From assembly GCA_020634855.1 (NCBI GenBank), contig JACKAU010000007.1, forward strand, positions 186,001 through 250,000: a stretch of 64,000 bases of DNA, given 5' to 3'. The notes beneath the pieces were generated by a model. That model did not search any database and was not told the DNA's origin. It worked only from the letters and a program-made list of their open reading frames with translations. Positions 1 through 9,663 of this stretch are shown here, piece by piece. The first letter of the stretch is position 1. Each line of letters begins with the position of its first letter. Origin of the DNA: Anaerolineales bacterium (GTDB taxonomy: Bacteria; Chloroflexota; Anaerolineae; 4572-78; J111). The translations under genes were made by a program, and so were the position numbers.

Positions 1-1
1 C

Positions 2-2362
2 ATGGCCGACACCGGCCGGCTGCCGGTGCAAAATGTCCCGGCCACCCGCGAGGCGCAGATTCACTGGAGCCACGAAGGCAACCAGCCGCCGCTCTACTAC
101 GCCCTGGCGGCGCTGCTAACCGCCGGCATCGAGACCGGCTCGTGGGACGACGTCTTCTGGTATAACCCGCACACCACCATCGGCAACCCGCTGCGCCCCG
201 ACAACAAAAACATCACCATCCACCCGCCCGGCAAAAGCTGGCCGTGGCGCGGCCACGTTCTGGCGGTTCACCTCATCCGCTTCATGTCGATTACAATGGC
301 AGCGATCACGGTGGTCGCCGCTTACGCCATTGCCTACCGTCTGTTCCGGGGCCGCCGCTGGCCGGCCGCCGGCGCGATGGCCGTCACCGCCTTCAACCCC
401 ATGTTCATCTTCATCTCCGCCGCCGTCAACAATGACAACGCCGTGATCATGTTCGTCACTCTGGCGCTGTGGCTCATGGTCGCCATCGCCGAACAAGCCA
501 ACCGGCCCGACCCGACCACCCTCTCTCGCCGTATGCCCTACCTCGCCGCCCTGCTGGCCTTACTGATTGGCCTCGGCGCGTTAAGCAAACTCTACGCCCT
601 CGGCCTCCTCCCCCTCGCCATCATACTTTTCATCTGGGTCGCCTACAAAACCAACAACCTACCCAACACCAATCCCCCTACCTCATCTCCAGTCTCTAAT
701 CTCCAGTCTCCAATCTCCAACTCCCCATCTCCAACCCCCAACCCCCAACCCCCAATCTCCAACCCCCCATCTCCCATCTCCCATCTCATCGTCTGGAGTA
801 TCATCTTCGGCGCTGTCTTCCTCGCCGTCGCCGGCTGGTTCTATCTGCGCAACGCCTTGATTTACAACGGCGATCTCTTCGCTCTGCAAGTTATGCGCGA
901 AACCGCCGGCCAGCGCCGCGAAACGCCCACCCTAACCACCCTCAAAGCCGAGTTCGAAGGCTTTCGTATCGCCTACTGGGCCTTATTCGGCGGCGTCAAC
1001 ATCCTAGTCAGCAACTGGATCTACACTCTCCTCGACTGGCTCTCCCTGATCGCCTTCATCGGCCTGCTGGCCTACCTGCCCTACTTTGCCATCTCATTGT
1101 GGAAAAACAAAAAGCCAGCCACCCCATCCCCACCTCAAACCCCGTCCAACGCTCCAACGCCATTAACTCCACAAACTCCATCAACTCCATCAACTCCATC
1201 AACTCTACAAACTCTATCAACGCCCACCTTTCTCATTCTCCTCAGTTGGTCGGCCATTATGGTCGCCGGCTTCATCGTCTGGAACCTGACCCAACCTGCC
1301 GGACAGGGACGACTGCTCTACCCGGCCATCGCCGCGATCTCGGCCCTGGGGATGCATGGATTAACCTGGTGGCTGCCATCCGAGCGAATAAGAAACGGGG
1401 TCGCCGGAACGATGGCGGTTGGCCTTTTTCTGTTCGCCGCAATCACCCCCTTCGTTTACATAGCTCCTGCCTATGCGAAACCACCCATCTTAACTCAGAC
1501 CGATATACCGGAGGGAATTCAGCCGGTCAACTTTACCTACGATAACGCGGTAGAGATGATCGGCTACCAACTGCATACGCCAACCGTTCGCCCGGCTGAG
1601 ACGGTCGATTTGACCCTTTACTGGCAAATTCTCAAGCCAACCGACCTCGACTACAGCATTTTCGTGCATCTGCTGGGCCGCGAGCGCCAGGTCGTCGGCC
1701 AGATCGATACCTATCCCGGCGGCGGTCAGTGGCCCACTACTCTGCTCAAGCCGGGCGACATCGTGGCCGACACCTACCACATCCCGGTCACCCCTGACGC
1801 CGAATACCACCACGCGCCCACCCGTCTGCAAATCGCCGCCGGCATTTACGACTTTTTCGAGCCGGGCCGGCCCGGTCGCCCGGCGGTCAACGCGGCCGGT
1901 GAACCGATCGAGCCGATCATCGCCGCCGCCAAACTCGTACCCTGGCAATGGCCCGATCCGCCGCAGCAAACCGCACCGGTTGAGTTTATCGACAAAGCCC
2001 GGTTGCTCAGCTACCATCTGGCTGAAGACCAACAGGAACTGACCCTCAACTGGCAGGTCGAAAGCGACTTCGAGACCGACTACACCGTTTTTATCCAAGC
2101 CTGGAATGCCGCCACCGGCGACTACGCCACCGGCTTCGACGGCCCGCCGGTTCAGGGCAACTATCCAACCTCGCTGTGGAGTCCCGGCGAGGTCATCGTC
2201 GACGCCCACTCCCTTGATCCATCAGTATTGTCGCCGGGTACCTACGATCTAATCGCCGGCCTCTACAATCCGGCTACCGGCGAACGGCTGCCCGCCCTCG
2301 GTCCCGACGGCCCCCTGCCGGACTATGCCGTTCACGTCGGCCAACTACGAGTAACCGAATGA
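2..2362 (+). CDS. GT-C-like polytopic membrane protein with C-terminal beta-sandwich domains (5' partial)
   Basis: Multi-pass membrane protein resembling GT-C (DUF2142/family 39-like) glycosyltransferases. The 'QPPLYYALAALL' segment near the start matches the first periplasmic loop of that class. Hydrophobic segments run to about residue 490. Two beta-rich modules follow, each with a 'YPT(S/T)xxxPGxIVxD' style motif and an 'AGIYD/AGLYNPATGERL' strand. The catalytic-loop region that should precede QPPLYY (present as DETDHF in the next gene) is missing, so the true start lies upstream of the window and the ATG at base 2 is internal. Two low-complexity Ser/Pro/Asn and Thr/Pro/Ser inserts interrupt predicted loops. 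The stop overlaps the next ATG (ATGA), so the pair is translationally coupled. Substrate unknown. Confidence 0.75.
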   Translation: MADTGRLPVQNVPATREAQIHWSHEGNQPPLYYALAALLTAGIETGSWDDVFWYNPHTTIGNPLRPDNKNITIHPPGKSWPWRGHVLAVHLIRFMSITMAAITVVAAYAIAYRLFRGRRWPAAGAMAVTAFNPMFIFISAAVNNDNAVIMFVTLALWLMVAIAEQANRPDPTTLSRRMPYLAALLALLIGLGALSKLYALGLLPLAIILFIWVAYKTNNLPNTNPPTSSPVSNLQSPISNSPSPTPNPQPPISNPPSPISHLIVWSIIFGAVFLAVAGWFYLRNALIYNGDLFALQVMRETAGQRRETPTLTTLKAEFEGFRIAYWALFGGVNILVSNWIYTLLDWLSLIAFIGLLAYLPYFAISLWKNKKPATPSPPQTPSNAPTPLTPQTPSTPSTPSTLQTLSTPTFLILLSWSAIMVAGFIVWNLTQPAGQGRLLYPAIAAISALGMHGLTWWLPSERIRNGVAGTMAVGLFLFAAITPFVYIAPAYAKPPILTQTDIPEGIQPVNFTYDNAVEMIGYQLHTPTVRPAETVDLTLYWQILKPTDLDYSIFVHLLGRERQVVGQIDTYPGGGQWPTTLLKPGDIVADTYHIPVTPDAEYHHAPTRLQIAAGIYDFFEPGRPGRPAVNAAGEPIEPIIAAAKLVPWQWPDPPQQTAPVEFIDKARLLSYHLAEDQQELTLNWQVESDFETDYTVFIQAWNAATGDYATGFDGPPVQGNYPTSLWSPGEVIVDAHSLDPSVLSPGTYDLIAGLYNPATGERLPALGPDGPLPDYAVHVGQLRVTE
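670..790 (+). repeat. Low-complexity pyrimidine-rich repeat inserted in frame
   Basis: About 120 bases built from near-copies of ATCTCCA/ATCTCC words, almost without G on this strand. It lies inside the membrane protein gene and keeps the frame open, encoding a Ser/Pro/Asn/Gln-rich loop (SNLQSPISN-like) between two hydrophobic segments. The same word class recurs elsewhere in the window between and inside genes. Confidence 0.85.
1128..1226 (+). repeat. Low-complexity AACTCCATC tandem repeat, in frame
   Basis: Tandem CAACTCCAT words (9-base period, several copies) inside the first gene. They encode a Thr/Pro/Ser-rich linker (TPSTPSTPST) between transmembrane segments. Copies are close to identical, which suggests recent expansion by slippage. 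Confidence 0.8.
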
Positions 2363-5300
2363 GACACGTTGGCTTACTCATCATTCTGGTCATCTTCACG
2401 ATCCTGACCGTCTACAATTCCGTGCTACTGCCCATCGGCGAGGCCGATGACGAAACCGACCACTTCCAGTATCACCGCTTCGTGGCCCAAACCGGTCACC
2501 CGCCGCTGACCGAGGCCGAACGGCGTGAGGCCGGGTTCAAAGGCGGCTTGGCCCCACTCTACTACTGGCTCACCGCCTGGCCCATCGCCCTAGTTGGTGA
2601 AGACAGCCTGCCCGACATTCGCCGCGTCGACGCCCGGCCTGAACGGTACATCCCCACGGACGGCCTGGGCATCAATCACGTGCTGCACACGCTCGATGAG
2701 ACGTGGCCCTGGCGGGGACAAGTGCTGGCCTGGCATCTGGTGCGGCTCCTGTCGCTGCCGATGGCTTGGGTGACGATCATCGCCACCTATGCCCTGGCCT
2801 ACCGCTTGAGACCGGACACCCCCACGGTGGCCCTCGGCGCGGCGGCGTTGGTCGCCTTTCTGCCCCGGTTCGTCATCAGCAGCGCCGTCATCAACGACGA
2901 CAATTTAGTCTTCGCGCTGACCGCGCTGCTGCTGCTGATTCAAGTGATCATTCTGCAACGCGATCAGCCACCTACACCCAAAATTATGGCGCTGTTCGGC
3001 GCACTGTTCGGCCTAACGCTGGTCACCAAATATTTCTCCCTCATCCTCATTCCCGAAATCCTCTTCACGCTCTGGTTCGCCTTCCACAAAAAATCCACGT
3101 CCCACACCCCACATCCCACATCCCGCGCCCTGCTTGCCTTCAGCATCGCTCTTTTTATCACTGCCGGCCTCTGGTTCAGCTTCATCATCCTCCGCTTCAA
3201 TCGCATTGATGAACTCGGCCTCATCCCCGGCCTGGCCGCCTCGCTGGGAGAGCCGCAGATCACCGAGGGGTTGGTTGGGTTGCTGTCCGGCCAATCGGTG
3301 CGCCCGGTTGCCGCAACGTACACTCTGCCGGCGTGGTTCGGCCTGCTCTTCCGTTCGTTCTGGTTTGAGTACGGCTGGATGCGTGTTTTCGCACCCATCT
3401 GGGTTTACGCGCTTTTTGCCATCTTTAGCCTGATCGCTATCGTCGGGTTAATCCATAAAAACTGGTTTTACTCGAACGACTCCGCCTCAAATAATCACCA
3501 GCTAAATTCCACACCTCGTAGGTCGCAGCGCATCATTGACGCCCTCTTACTCCTTCACCTGTCGCTTTTCTTGGTGGTCGTTTTGGCGCGCTACATCCTC
3601 AGCGCCACCATCGACACCGGTCAGGGGCGGCATCTATTTCCGGCGCTGCCGGTCATTGCCTACTATGGTTCGGTTGGACTGCATCATCTTTTTTCGTATT
3701 CCGTGGGACGTAGAGCGTATTTAAAGCCTATTTTCTGGCCGATCGTAGGTGGGTTATTGGTCATTATTTTTTTTGTTGCGCCGGCCTTGATCAGCTTACA
3801 ACCGGCTAATTTTATTCTGCCCAAATATGAGACGCTGCCGGTCACGACGGCATCGGTTCAGCCTCCGACGTCCCAACGGTTTGACCTGGAATTGGCCGAT
3901 GGACTGGCATTCCTGGGGTTTGAAGTCGAGCCGACGGTTTCGGCGGGCGAGGCGCTGCCGGTCAGCCTCTATTGGCACGCGGAGAAAGAAGCGCAACAGG
4001 ATTATTTTGTCTCAGTCTGCCTGCACGATGACCAGGCTCGGCCGGTAGGCTGCTGGCGCGGCCAATTCGCCGACGGTCGCTACCCGACTCGCGCTGGGAA
4101 GCCGGCGACACGCTGATCGACACGGTGTTCATTCCGATACCGGTCTGCTACCGGCTCACCCCGGCCAGCTACACCTCCACCTCGACGTGTGGCCGCTCGA
4201 GCCCACCAGTCCTACGCCCATCCCAACCGGCAGCCCGGTACTATCCCAGACCTTTTCTGAACCACAAATCACTATCACCCCGACCGACTCCCTTCTGACC
4301 AATCGGCCTCAGACTATCGACCTGTGGTGGGCCGATCAACGCCTGACCACGCCAACCGATGTCAACTTAGGTCAAACCCTCAGCGTCATCACCTACGCCA
4401 CAGACCAAACCGATCCGCCTATCTTTCAGTCAGCCAACCATACCTGGCCGCCGCTGCCCCAATTCGAGACGCCACTCACCTGCCGTGCGATGACGGGCCA
4501 GCACACTTTGCCCATCTATCCCATTTTGTTGTCTCGCCTACATTAGCCAACGGCATTTACCAATCCACCCCCAACTCATTCCTCCCCCGATAACCGTCTC
4601 GAACCGTGATCGCGTCTTTGCCCCCATCACCACCACCCTCACCTTCAGCCAAACCCTGACCCCACTCCAAATTCAACTCCCCAACAGTGATCCTATCGCC
4701 CAATCCGCCCTTTCGTTAACCTAAAAACTCCCCAACTCCATAAACTCCATAAACACCCCAACTCTCCAACTCCCCATCACCATCCGCTGGCAAGCCCGCC
4801 GCTGGATGGCCGATCCACTCGTCATCGCGCTTAAATTATTGGACAAAGATTTCAATGTCGGCGGGGAACGGGTGGCAACGCTCGGCGACCGCTATCCGAA
4901 TGTACTGTGGGTACCCGGCGAGGTGGTCGAGGAAACCTACCCCCTCCGGCTGAACCCGGACGCGCTGCCTGGGTTGTACCGGCTAGAGGTTAGTTTGCTA
5001 CATCAAGATGAGACGCTGCCGGATGGTTATGAAATTTTACCGCCGATGGATGAAACGGGACCGTTAGGCAACGCGCTCTACCCCTTAACCATTCGCCTGC
5101 TCGATCCGGCTCACGACGCCGCCCCGGCCAATCCGTTTAAGGCGCAAATTGGCGAGGCTATCGCACTCACCGGCTTTGAGGTAAATCCGAACTTTTCGGA
5201 TTCACCCAAAACCGTTTCGCTGGCGTTATACTGGCAATCGACGGCCAAACTCGACACGGATTACACCATCTTCACCCAACTGATCGGCCCCGATGGGCAA

Positions 5301-5543
5301 GTGTGGGCGCAGTGGGACAATCCCCCTCAAGCCGGCCGCTATCCGACCAGTGCCTGGATCGAGCAAGATCGCGTGGTGGATCGCTACCAACTCACGCTGC
5401 GCGACGGCGCACCGTCCGGCGACTATCGCCTGCTGATCGGCATGTACGATCCCGCCTCGGGTGAACGGCTGCCGGCAATGGTTGACGGGCAGCCGCAGCC
5501 GGATAATGCGGTGGAATTGACAACCTTGTCGCTGGCCCCCTAA
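2359..5543 (+). pseudogene. Second GT-C-like membrane protein, broken by several frameshifts
   Basis: This is a paralogue of the preceding gene. Frame 1 encodes the membrane part from 2359, with DETDHF in the first loop followed by 'LAPLYYWL'. The reading then breaks. At about 4088 the match continues in frame 3 (SRWEAGDTLIDTVF), and at about 4175 in frame 2 (LHLDVWPLEP). Near 4500 it moves to frame 1 (AHFVVSPTLANGIYQ), then by about 4600 to frame 3. There a TAA at 4722 and a low-complexity insert interrupt it before an open stretch from 4806 to 5543 with two beta-sandwich modules like those of the neighbour. The first two shifts fit single-base deletions in short runs. I read it as one decayed gene of about 1050 codons. 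Clustered assembly errors are the alternative. The first 585 residues and the last 245 could still be made separately. Confidence 0.7.
4725..4775 (+). repeat. Low-complexity CAACTCCATAAA repeat
   Basis: A 50-base run of AACTCC/ATAAACTCC words inside the decayed gene, immediately after the in-frame TAA at 4722-4724. It is of the same class as the inserts at 670 and 1128. Confidence 0.7.
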
Positions 5544-5573
5544 CTCAAAAATTCAACCTCGTATCAAATCGGA

Positions 5574-5654
5574 TAGACCGCCGCTAGCCGACCGCAGACC
5601 ACCGAAAAACAGGACCGTTCGAAACTTGGCAGTCAACAGTCGGCCGTTTGCCGT
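5574..5654. repeat. Imperfect palindromic element, family A, copy 1
   Basis: The left arm (TAGACCGCCGCTAGCCGACC) and a right arm containing GTCAACAGTCGGCCG are imperfectly inverted and could fold as a hairpin. A second copy with the same order of words lies at 57762-57853. No coding potential was seen. It occupies the gap between the broken membrane protein gene and the signalling operon; the rest of that gap (to 5861) holds only the AT-rich upstream region of the leader. Confidence 0.7.
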
Positions 5655-5806
5655 CAGGGGACGGAGAGTTCCATATCAGGCTCAGGGTATATTCGTTTGC
5701 AAAATCCCCTCCATAAACCTTGCCTATCAGCTTTTCAAACCATGCTGACATAACTTTGATACTGTTTTGCCAGAAAGTTGTCAGGCTTGGCTACCAAGGC
5801 CTGCTG

Positions 5807-5812
5807 TATAAT
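5807..5812 (+). promoter_or_regulatory. Candidate -10 box of the signalling operon
   Basis: TATAAT lies 50 bases before the leader ORF. No good -35 hexamer is found at 16-18 bases; TTGTCA sits 23 bases upstream, which is too far. It is the only promoter-like word before the operon. Confidence 0.35.
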
Positions 5813-5861
5813 TAAGTCACCGGTTACATGCCACAATATAATAAGCAAGGAGGGGAGTACT

Positions 5862-5930
5862 ATGACTCAAGGTAGATTCAACAATCGTGTTGAATACGCA
5901 TTTTGTATTAAACCCAGGGGCAAACCATGA
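5862..5930 (+). CDS. 22-residue leader ORF coupled to the GAF kinase
   Basis: A short ORF (MTQGRFNNRVEYAFCIKPRG then KP) starts 8 bases after the strong Shine-Dalgarno AAGGAGG at 5847-5853. Its TGA stop overlaps the ATG of the kinase gene at 5927 (ATGA). The kinase has only a modest AGGGG of its own, so the leader is well placed to deliver ribosomes to it by translational coupling. It is not recognised as a known leader peptide and has no run of one amino acid that would suggest classical attenuation. It could be a small functional protein or simply a coupling device. Confidence 0.6.
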   Translation: MTQGRFNNRVEYAFCIKPRGKP

Positions 5931-8900
5931 GGACTCAACAAGGCAACCAATTACTGGAACTGTTACACCAGTTGAATGAGGTGGGGCAACACCTAACGCA
6001 GCCGCTCGACTCACCGGACATTTTACAAAACATCGTCGATCAAATCCGAAATTCACTTGAGGCGGATCTGGTCATCCTGTATCCGTACCACCCCAGCGAG
6101 GCGCAATTCATAGAGCCGGTAGTCATCGCGGGGCAATGTCTCAAACCGAACTCGGCTTCCTTTGCCTCATCATCTCTTGGCCAGGCGGCTGCGGCTGTTC
6201 TAGCCCAAACCGACCCCGTTTTTGCCCAAACCCGGCCCGATTTTCTCAAAATGCTCCCGTCTGAGAACGGCCTCAATGACAAATTCCTTACTCACGAGCA
6301 AATTCAATCCATGGTTGCCGTCCCGCTGCGGATGCTTCACGAAGTGGTAGGGGTACTATTTATCGCCTTCCGCCGGGAGGTGGCCTTTGACCTTGACCGG
6401 CAACTACTCATTCACGGGCTAACCAACTATGCCGCTATCGCTATCAAAACCGCGTGGGAGTTTGAACAACTTCATTTGCGCCGGACTAAAGAGCTAAAAA
6501 TCTTACAAGACATCGACAGCAAAATCAGTCAAACTCTCAACCTGCAAGAAATTTTGCAGACGATCCTCAATCTAACCACCCGCCATATCCCGGCCGATAA
6601 AGCAGCCATCTTTTTATACCATCCTCACACCAACGTGCTGGATCGCCAGGCAGTCATCACCACCAATGGCAACGGGGTGTCGCCGGCCAAAATAATTTCG
6701 CTTGACGACGAAAAAGGAATCACCCGCTGGGTTTTTGAGTCGAAGCGACCGGTTCGCGTTGACAATGTCCGGCGCGATCCCAACTGGCGTGAAGTTTACA
6801 TCGAAGGCACCCACGACATCCTTTCGGAACTAGATGTTCCCCTGCTTTTTGATGACGAGGTGACCGGCATCATCAATTTCGAGAGCACCACTGAAGCCGC
6901 CTTTAGCCAGGCCGATCAGGAATTTTTGGTAACGCTGGCCGGTCAGGTGGTGCTGGCCATCCGCAATGCCCAGGCGTACGAACAGCAAAAACATTTAGCC
7001 GAAGAGCGAAAAGCCTTAAACAAAATAAGCCAAAAGATTATTGGCCAATTGGACTCGACCCGAATTTTCGAATTTATCCTCGATCAGGCCCTGGAGATCA
7101 CCAAATCTGAGGTAGGCACGCTTATGCTGTACGATCCCCAGCGCGGCGACCTATGGATGGCGGCGGAACGGGGCGTGACCGAGTCGCTGCGAGGCCGGCG
7201 TCACGGGCTGCACGAAGGCATTACCGGCTGGGTAGCCAGTAACAAACAAATGCTCAACGTGGGCGATATTTCCAAGCTGCCGTGGAAATCCATCCACCTG
7301 CCCTTTATTCCGGGGATTCGATCCGAGTTGGCGATTCCGCTGATCGAAGGCCACCGGTTGCGAGGCGTCATCAACATCGAAAGTCCGGAACCCAACCATT
7401 TCACGCCGGGCGACGAACAACTGCTCCAAGAATTCGCCGATTTGGCGGTGATTACGCTAAAAAGCTCAGAAGGGTATCGCGAGGCCAAAGAGGGGAAAGC
7501 CAAATTGCAGGCCCTGCACAATGTGGCCAAAGAAATCATCGGCCAATTGGAGGACCCCGAACATGTAATGCGGACTATCCTAAAAAATGCCGCCATTCTG
7601 TCCAAGGCGGAAGGGGTCAGTTTGCATCTTTACAATGACGGCCAGGCGGATGACATTTACCGGTCGCATCGAGAAGGACCGCAGCGCGAGCTATCGATCA
7701 AACATTTCGACGGCTCCAGAGCCAAGCAGGGCATTGTCGCTCATGTGGCCGAAACAAAACGATTTTATCTGACGCACGGCGACGCTCAAAACGATCCTTA
7801 CTATCAAGGCGCCCCTGACATCCACTGTGAGGTGGCGGTGCCCATCTTATCGAACCAGAATAAATTGGTGGGCGTACTCAATCTGGAAAGTCCTCGCCTT
7901 AACGCCTTTGATGTTGACGACGTCGATCTGCTGGAACTGTTTGCCGGCCAAGCCGTAATCGCGATCCAAAATGCCCGGGCCTATGCCACCGCCACCCGGC
8001 GGGAGACCCGCTTTCGGCTGTTGCACGAAGCATCGCAAAAGTTGGGCGAGATTGCCGACATCGAGAAACTGGAAGAAGTCTTCGATATCGTGGCCCGCAT
8101 TGCCGAAAAGCATACCAAAAGCCAGGTGGTCATTCGGCGCTACGATCACGAAACTGAAGATTTGGTTGTCGTTCATACGGCTCGCTGGGAACAGTCTTCG
8201 CCGGTGAGTCGGGTAGGGTTGTCTGACCCTTATTTTGCGGCCTGGGTAGCTCGTAATATGCAAACTCTGACCGTCTTAGATGTAAAAGCGCCGCCACTCG
8301 AGGCAGCCGGACTAACCCCCACCGATCCCAAGACGGCGTCGTCCATTAGTACTCCCATAAAAATAGAAGGAAAACTTTATGGCACGCTAGCGCTCACCTA
8401 TGGCCGAACCAACCGCTTTGGCGACGATGATATCAAATTGGTTGAGGGATTAGCCCAGCAGTTAGCCACCGCCATTCAACGGTTGGAAGCCACGGCGGCC
8501 CAACAGGCGGCCGAACATCGGGCGATGACGGCGGAAGTTATGGGTTCAATCGGCCAGCAAGCTTTTGAACTGGCCCACCGGCTGAGCAATGATTTGGGGC
8601 TGGTTCGCTCCTACGTTAACGATATCCGCGAAGAGCTGGACGGATTGGAAGATATCAATCCCACTATTGATACCAACCTCCAAAACATCGTGCATGATGT
8701 TCAGCAGGTGTTAACCTTGAGCGGCGATCTTAAACAGGCGCTGACCAAAGAGGTTGATGTTGATCCGGCTGAGGTTCCTGTCAGTACTTTGCTACACGAA
8801 TCCATGAAGGCCGTCTCCGCCCATGCGGCCAAGGCGCAGGTTCATTTTGAATTCAAGGAAATTGATGAAGCAATTGAAATTTATGCCGTTCCCAAACAAG

Positions 8901-9229
8901 TGGCCGACATTTTTCGCAACTTGTTTATGAATGCCATCGAGTCGATGCCCGACGGCGGCAAGATCACGTTGCAGACGCACAAAACCATGCGTTATGTCGA
9001 AGTCAACGTCATCGATACCGGTATCGGCATTCCTCTGGAAAAGCAAGACCGAATTTTTGATCTACTGTTCTCAACCAAGAATAGTACGGGGTTTGGTTTA
9101 TGGAGCGCTCGCCGCGTTGCCCTTGAAAACGGCGGCGACCTGATTTTGAAAGAAAGCCAGCCCGAACAAGGCACCACGTTTACTTTACGCTTTCTTAGAG
9201 CAGATGCCCAGTTTAGAGGTGAGCTATGA
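5927..9229 (+). CDS. Five-GAF soluble sensor histidine kinase
   Basis: A 1100-residue cytoplasmic kinase without membrane segments. Five GAF-like domains lie in tandem at roughly 27-178, 205-352, 378-518, 545-690 and 705-850. A dimerisation/phosphoacceptor helix follows with ELAHRLSND, in which His884 is the likely phosphorylation site, then a HATPase domain with N box (NLFMNAIESM), G1 box (DTGIGIP) and G2 box (STGFGLWSARR). The first GAFs probably bind small ligands or a chromophore; no obvious bilin Cys motif was seen. It starts the kinase part of a tightly overlapping operon with three receiver proteins, the likely phosphate acceptors. A related kinase is at 44766. Confidence 0.88.
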   Translation: MRTQQGNQLLELLHQLNEVGQHLTQPLDSPDILQNIVDQIRNSLEADLVILYPYHPSEAQFIEPVVIAGQCLKPNSASFASSSLGQAAAAVLAQTDPVFAQTRPDFLKMLPSENGLNDKFLTHEQIQSMVAVPLRMLHEVVGVLFIAFRREVAFDLDRQLLIHGLTNYAAIAIKTAWEFEQLHLRRTKELKILQDIDSKISQTLNLQEILQTILNLTTRHIPADKAAIFLYHPHTNVLDRQAVITTNGNGVSPAKIISLDDEKGITRWVFESKRPVRVDNVRRDPNWREVYIEGTHDILSELDVPLLFDDEVTGIINFESTTEAAFSQADQEFLVTLAGQVVLAIRNAQAYEQQKHLAEERKALNKISQKIIGQLDSTRIFEFILDQALEITKSEVGTLMLYDPQRGDLWMAAERGVTESLRGRRHGLHEGITGWVASNKQMLNVGDISKLPWKSIHLPFIPGIRSELAIPLIEGHRLRGVINIESPEPNHFTPGDEQLLQEFADLAVITLKSSEGYREAKEGKAKLQALHNVAKEIIGQLEDPEHVMRTILKNAAILSKAEGVSLHLYNDGQADDIYRSHREGPQRELSIKHFDGSRAKQGIVAHVAETKRFYLTHGDAQNDPYYQGAPDIHCEVAVPILSNQNKLVGVLNLESPRLNAFDVDDVDLLELFAGQAVIAIQNARAYATATRRETRFRLLHEASQKLGEIADIEKLEEVFDIVARIAEKHTKSQVVIRRYDHETEDLVVVHTARWEQSSPVSRVGLSDPYFAAWVARNMQTLTVLDVKAPPLEAAGLTPTDPKTASSISTPIKIEGKLYGTLALTYGRTNRFGDDDIKLVEGLAQQLATAIQRLEATAAQQAAEHRAMTAEVMGSIGQQAFELAHRLSNDLGLVRSYVNDIREELDGLEDINPTIDTNLQNIVHDVQQVLTLSGDLKQALTKEVDVDPAEVPVSTLLHESMKAVSAHAAKAQVHFEFKEIDEAIEIYAVPKQVADIFRNLFMNAIESMPDGGKITLQTHKTMRYVEVNVIDTGIGIPLEKQDRIFDLLFSTKNSTGFGLWSARRVALENGGDLILKESQPEQGTTFTLRFLRADAQFRGEL

Positions 9230-9663
9230 AACCTCGCAAGATACTCATTATTGATTACCAGGAGGACTGGCGCAGACGCATTGCCGAGATGCTCCAAACC
9301 TCTGACTATGAGATCGAGACGTTCGCCGGCTATGACTACCCGGTAGACCAAATTCAACCGGGTCAGGAACCTGATCTGGTTCTTCTGAGTTGTAGCCATA
9401 TTACGAGCGCCGAACTCATTTTGGTTGAACGGCTGTTAACCAAAAATTTAACCGTGGTCGTCCTATCGACCTCAATTCCCTGGGGCGAAATGCGCCGCGT
9501 CTTTTTAGCCGGCGCGGAGGATGTAACCGATAAACCCTATACCCAAAAGCATTTAGTCAATATCATTGAAACGGCGTTTCAAAGCGCCCAACCTGTTGAC
9601 AGCTACGAATCAAGGCAACGAGAGGTGATGAATTCATGGAAAAACGTACAGGACGCATTTTAG
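9226..9663 (+). CDS. Degenerate response-regulator receiver domain
   Basis: A 145-residue single-domain receiver. The beta1 strand 'KILIIDY' is receiver-like, but the position that normally carries the phosphorylated Asp at the end of beta3 reads LVLLSCSHI, with no Asp. The conserved Lys is retained (TDKPYTQK). It is therefore likely a pseudo-receiver that binds a partner rather than accepting phosphate. It overlaps the kinase by ATGA and the next gene by 28 bases, so it is made together with them. The KPYTQ ending is shared with the receiver at the C-terminus of the kinase at 44766, which supports a common origin. Confidence 0.75.
   Translation: MKPRKILIIDYQEDWRRRIAEMLQTSDYEIETFAGYDYPVDQIQPGQEPDLVLLSCSHITSAELILVERLLTKNLTVVVLSTSIPWGEMRRVFLAGAEDVTDKPYTQKHLVNIIETAFQSAQPVDSYESRQREVMNSWKNVQDAF

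Noticed and set aside
4187..4593. Separate small genes in the 4.2-4.6 kb region
   Set aside because: Their sequences continue the beta-sandwich region of the upstream frame, so they are pieces of one broken gene.
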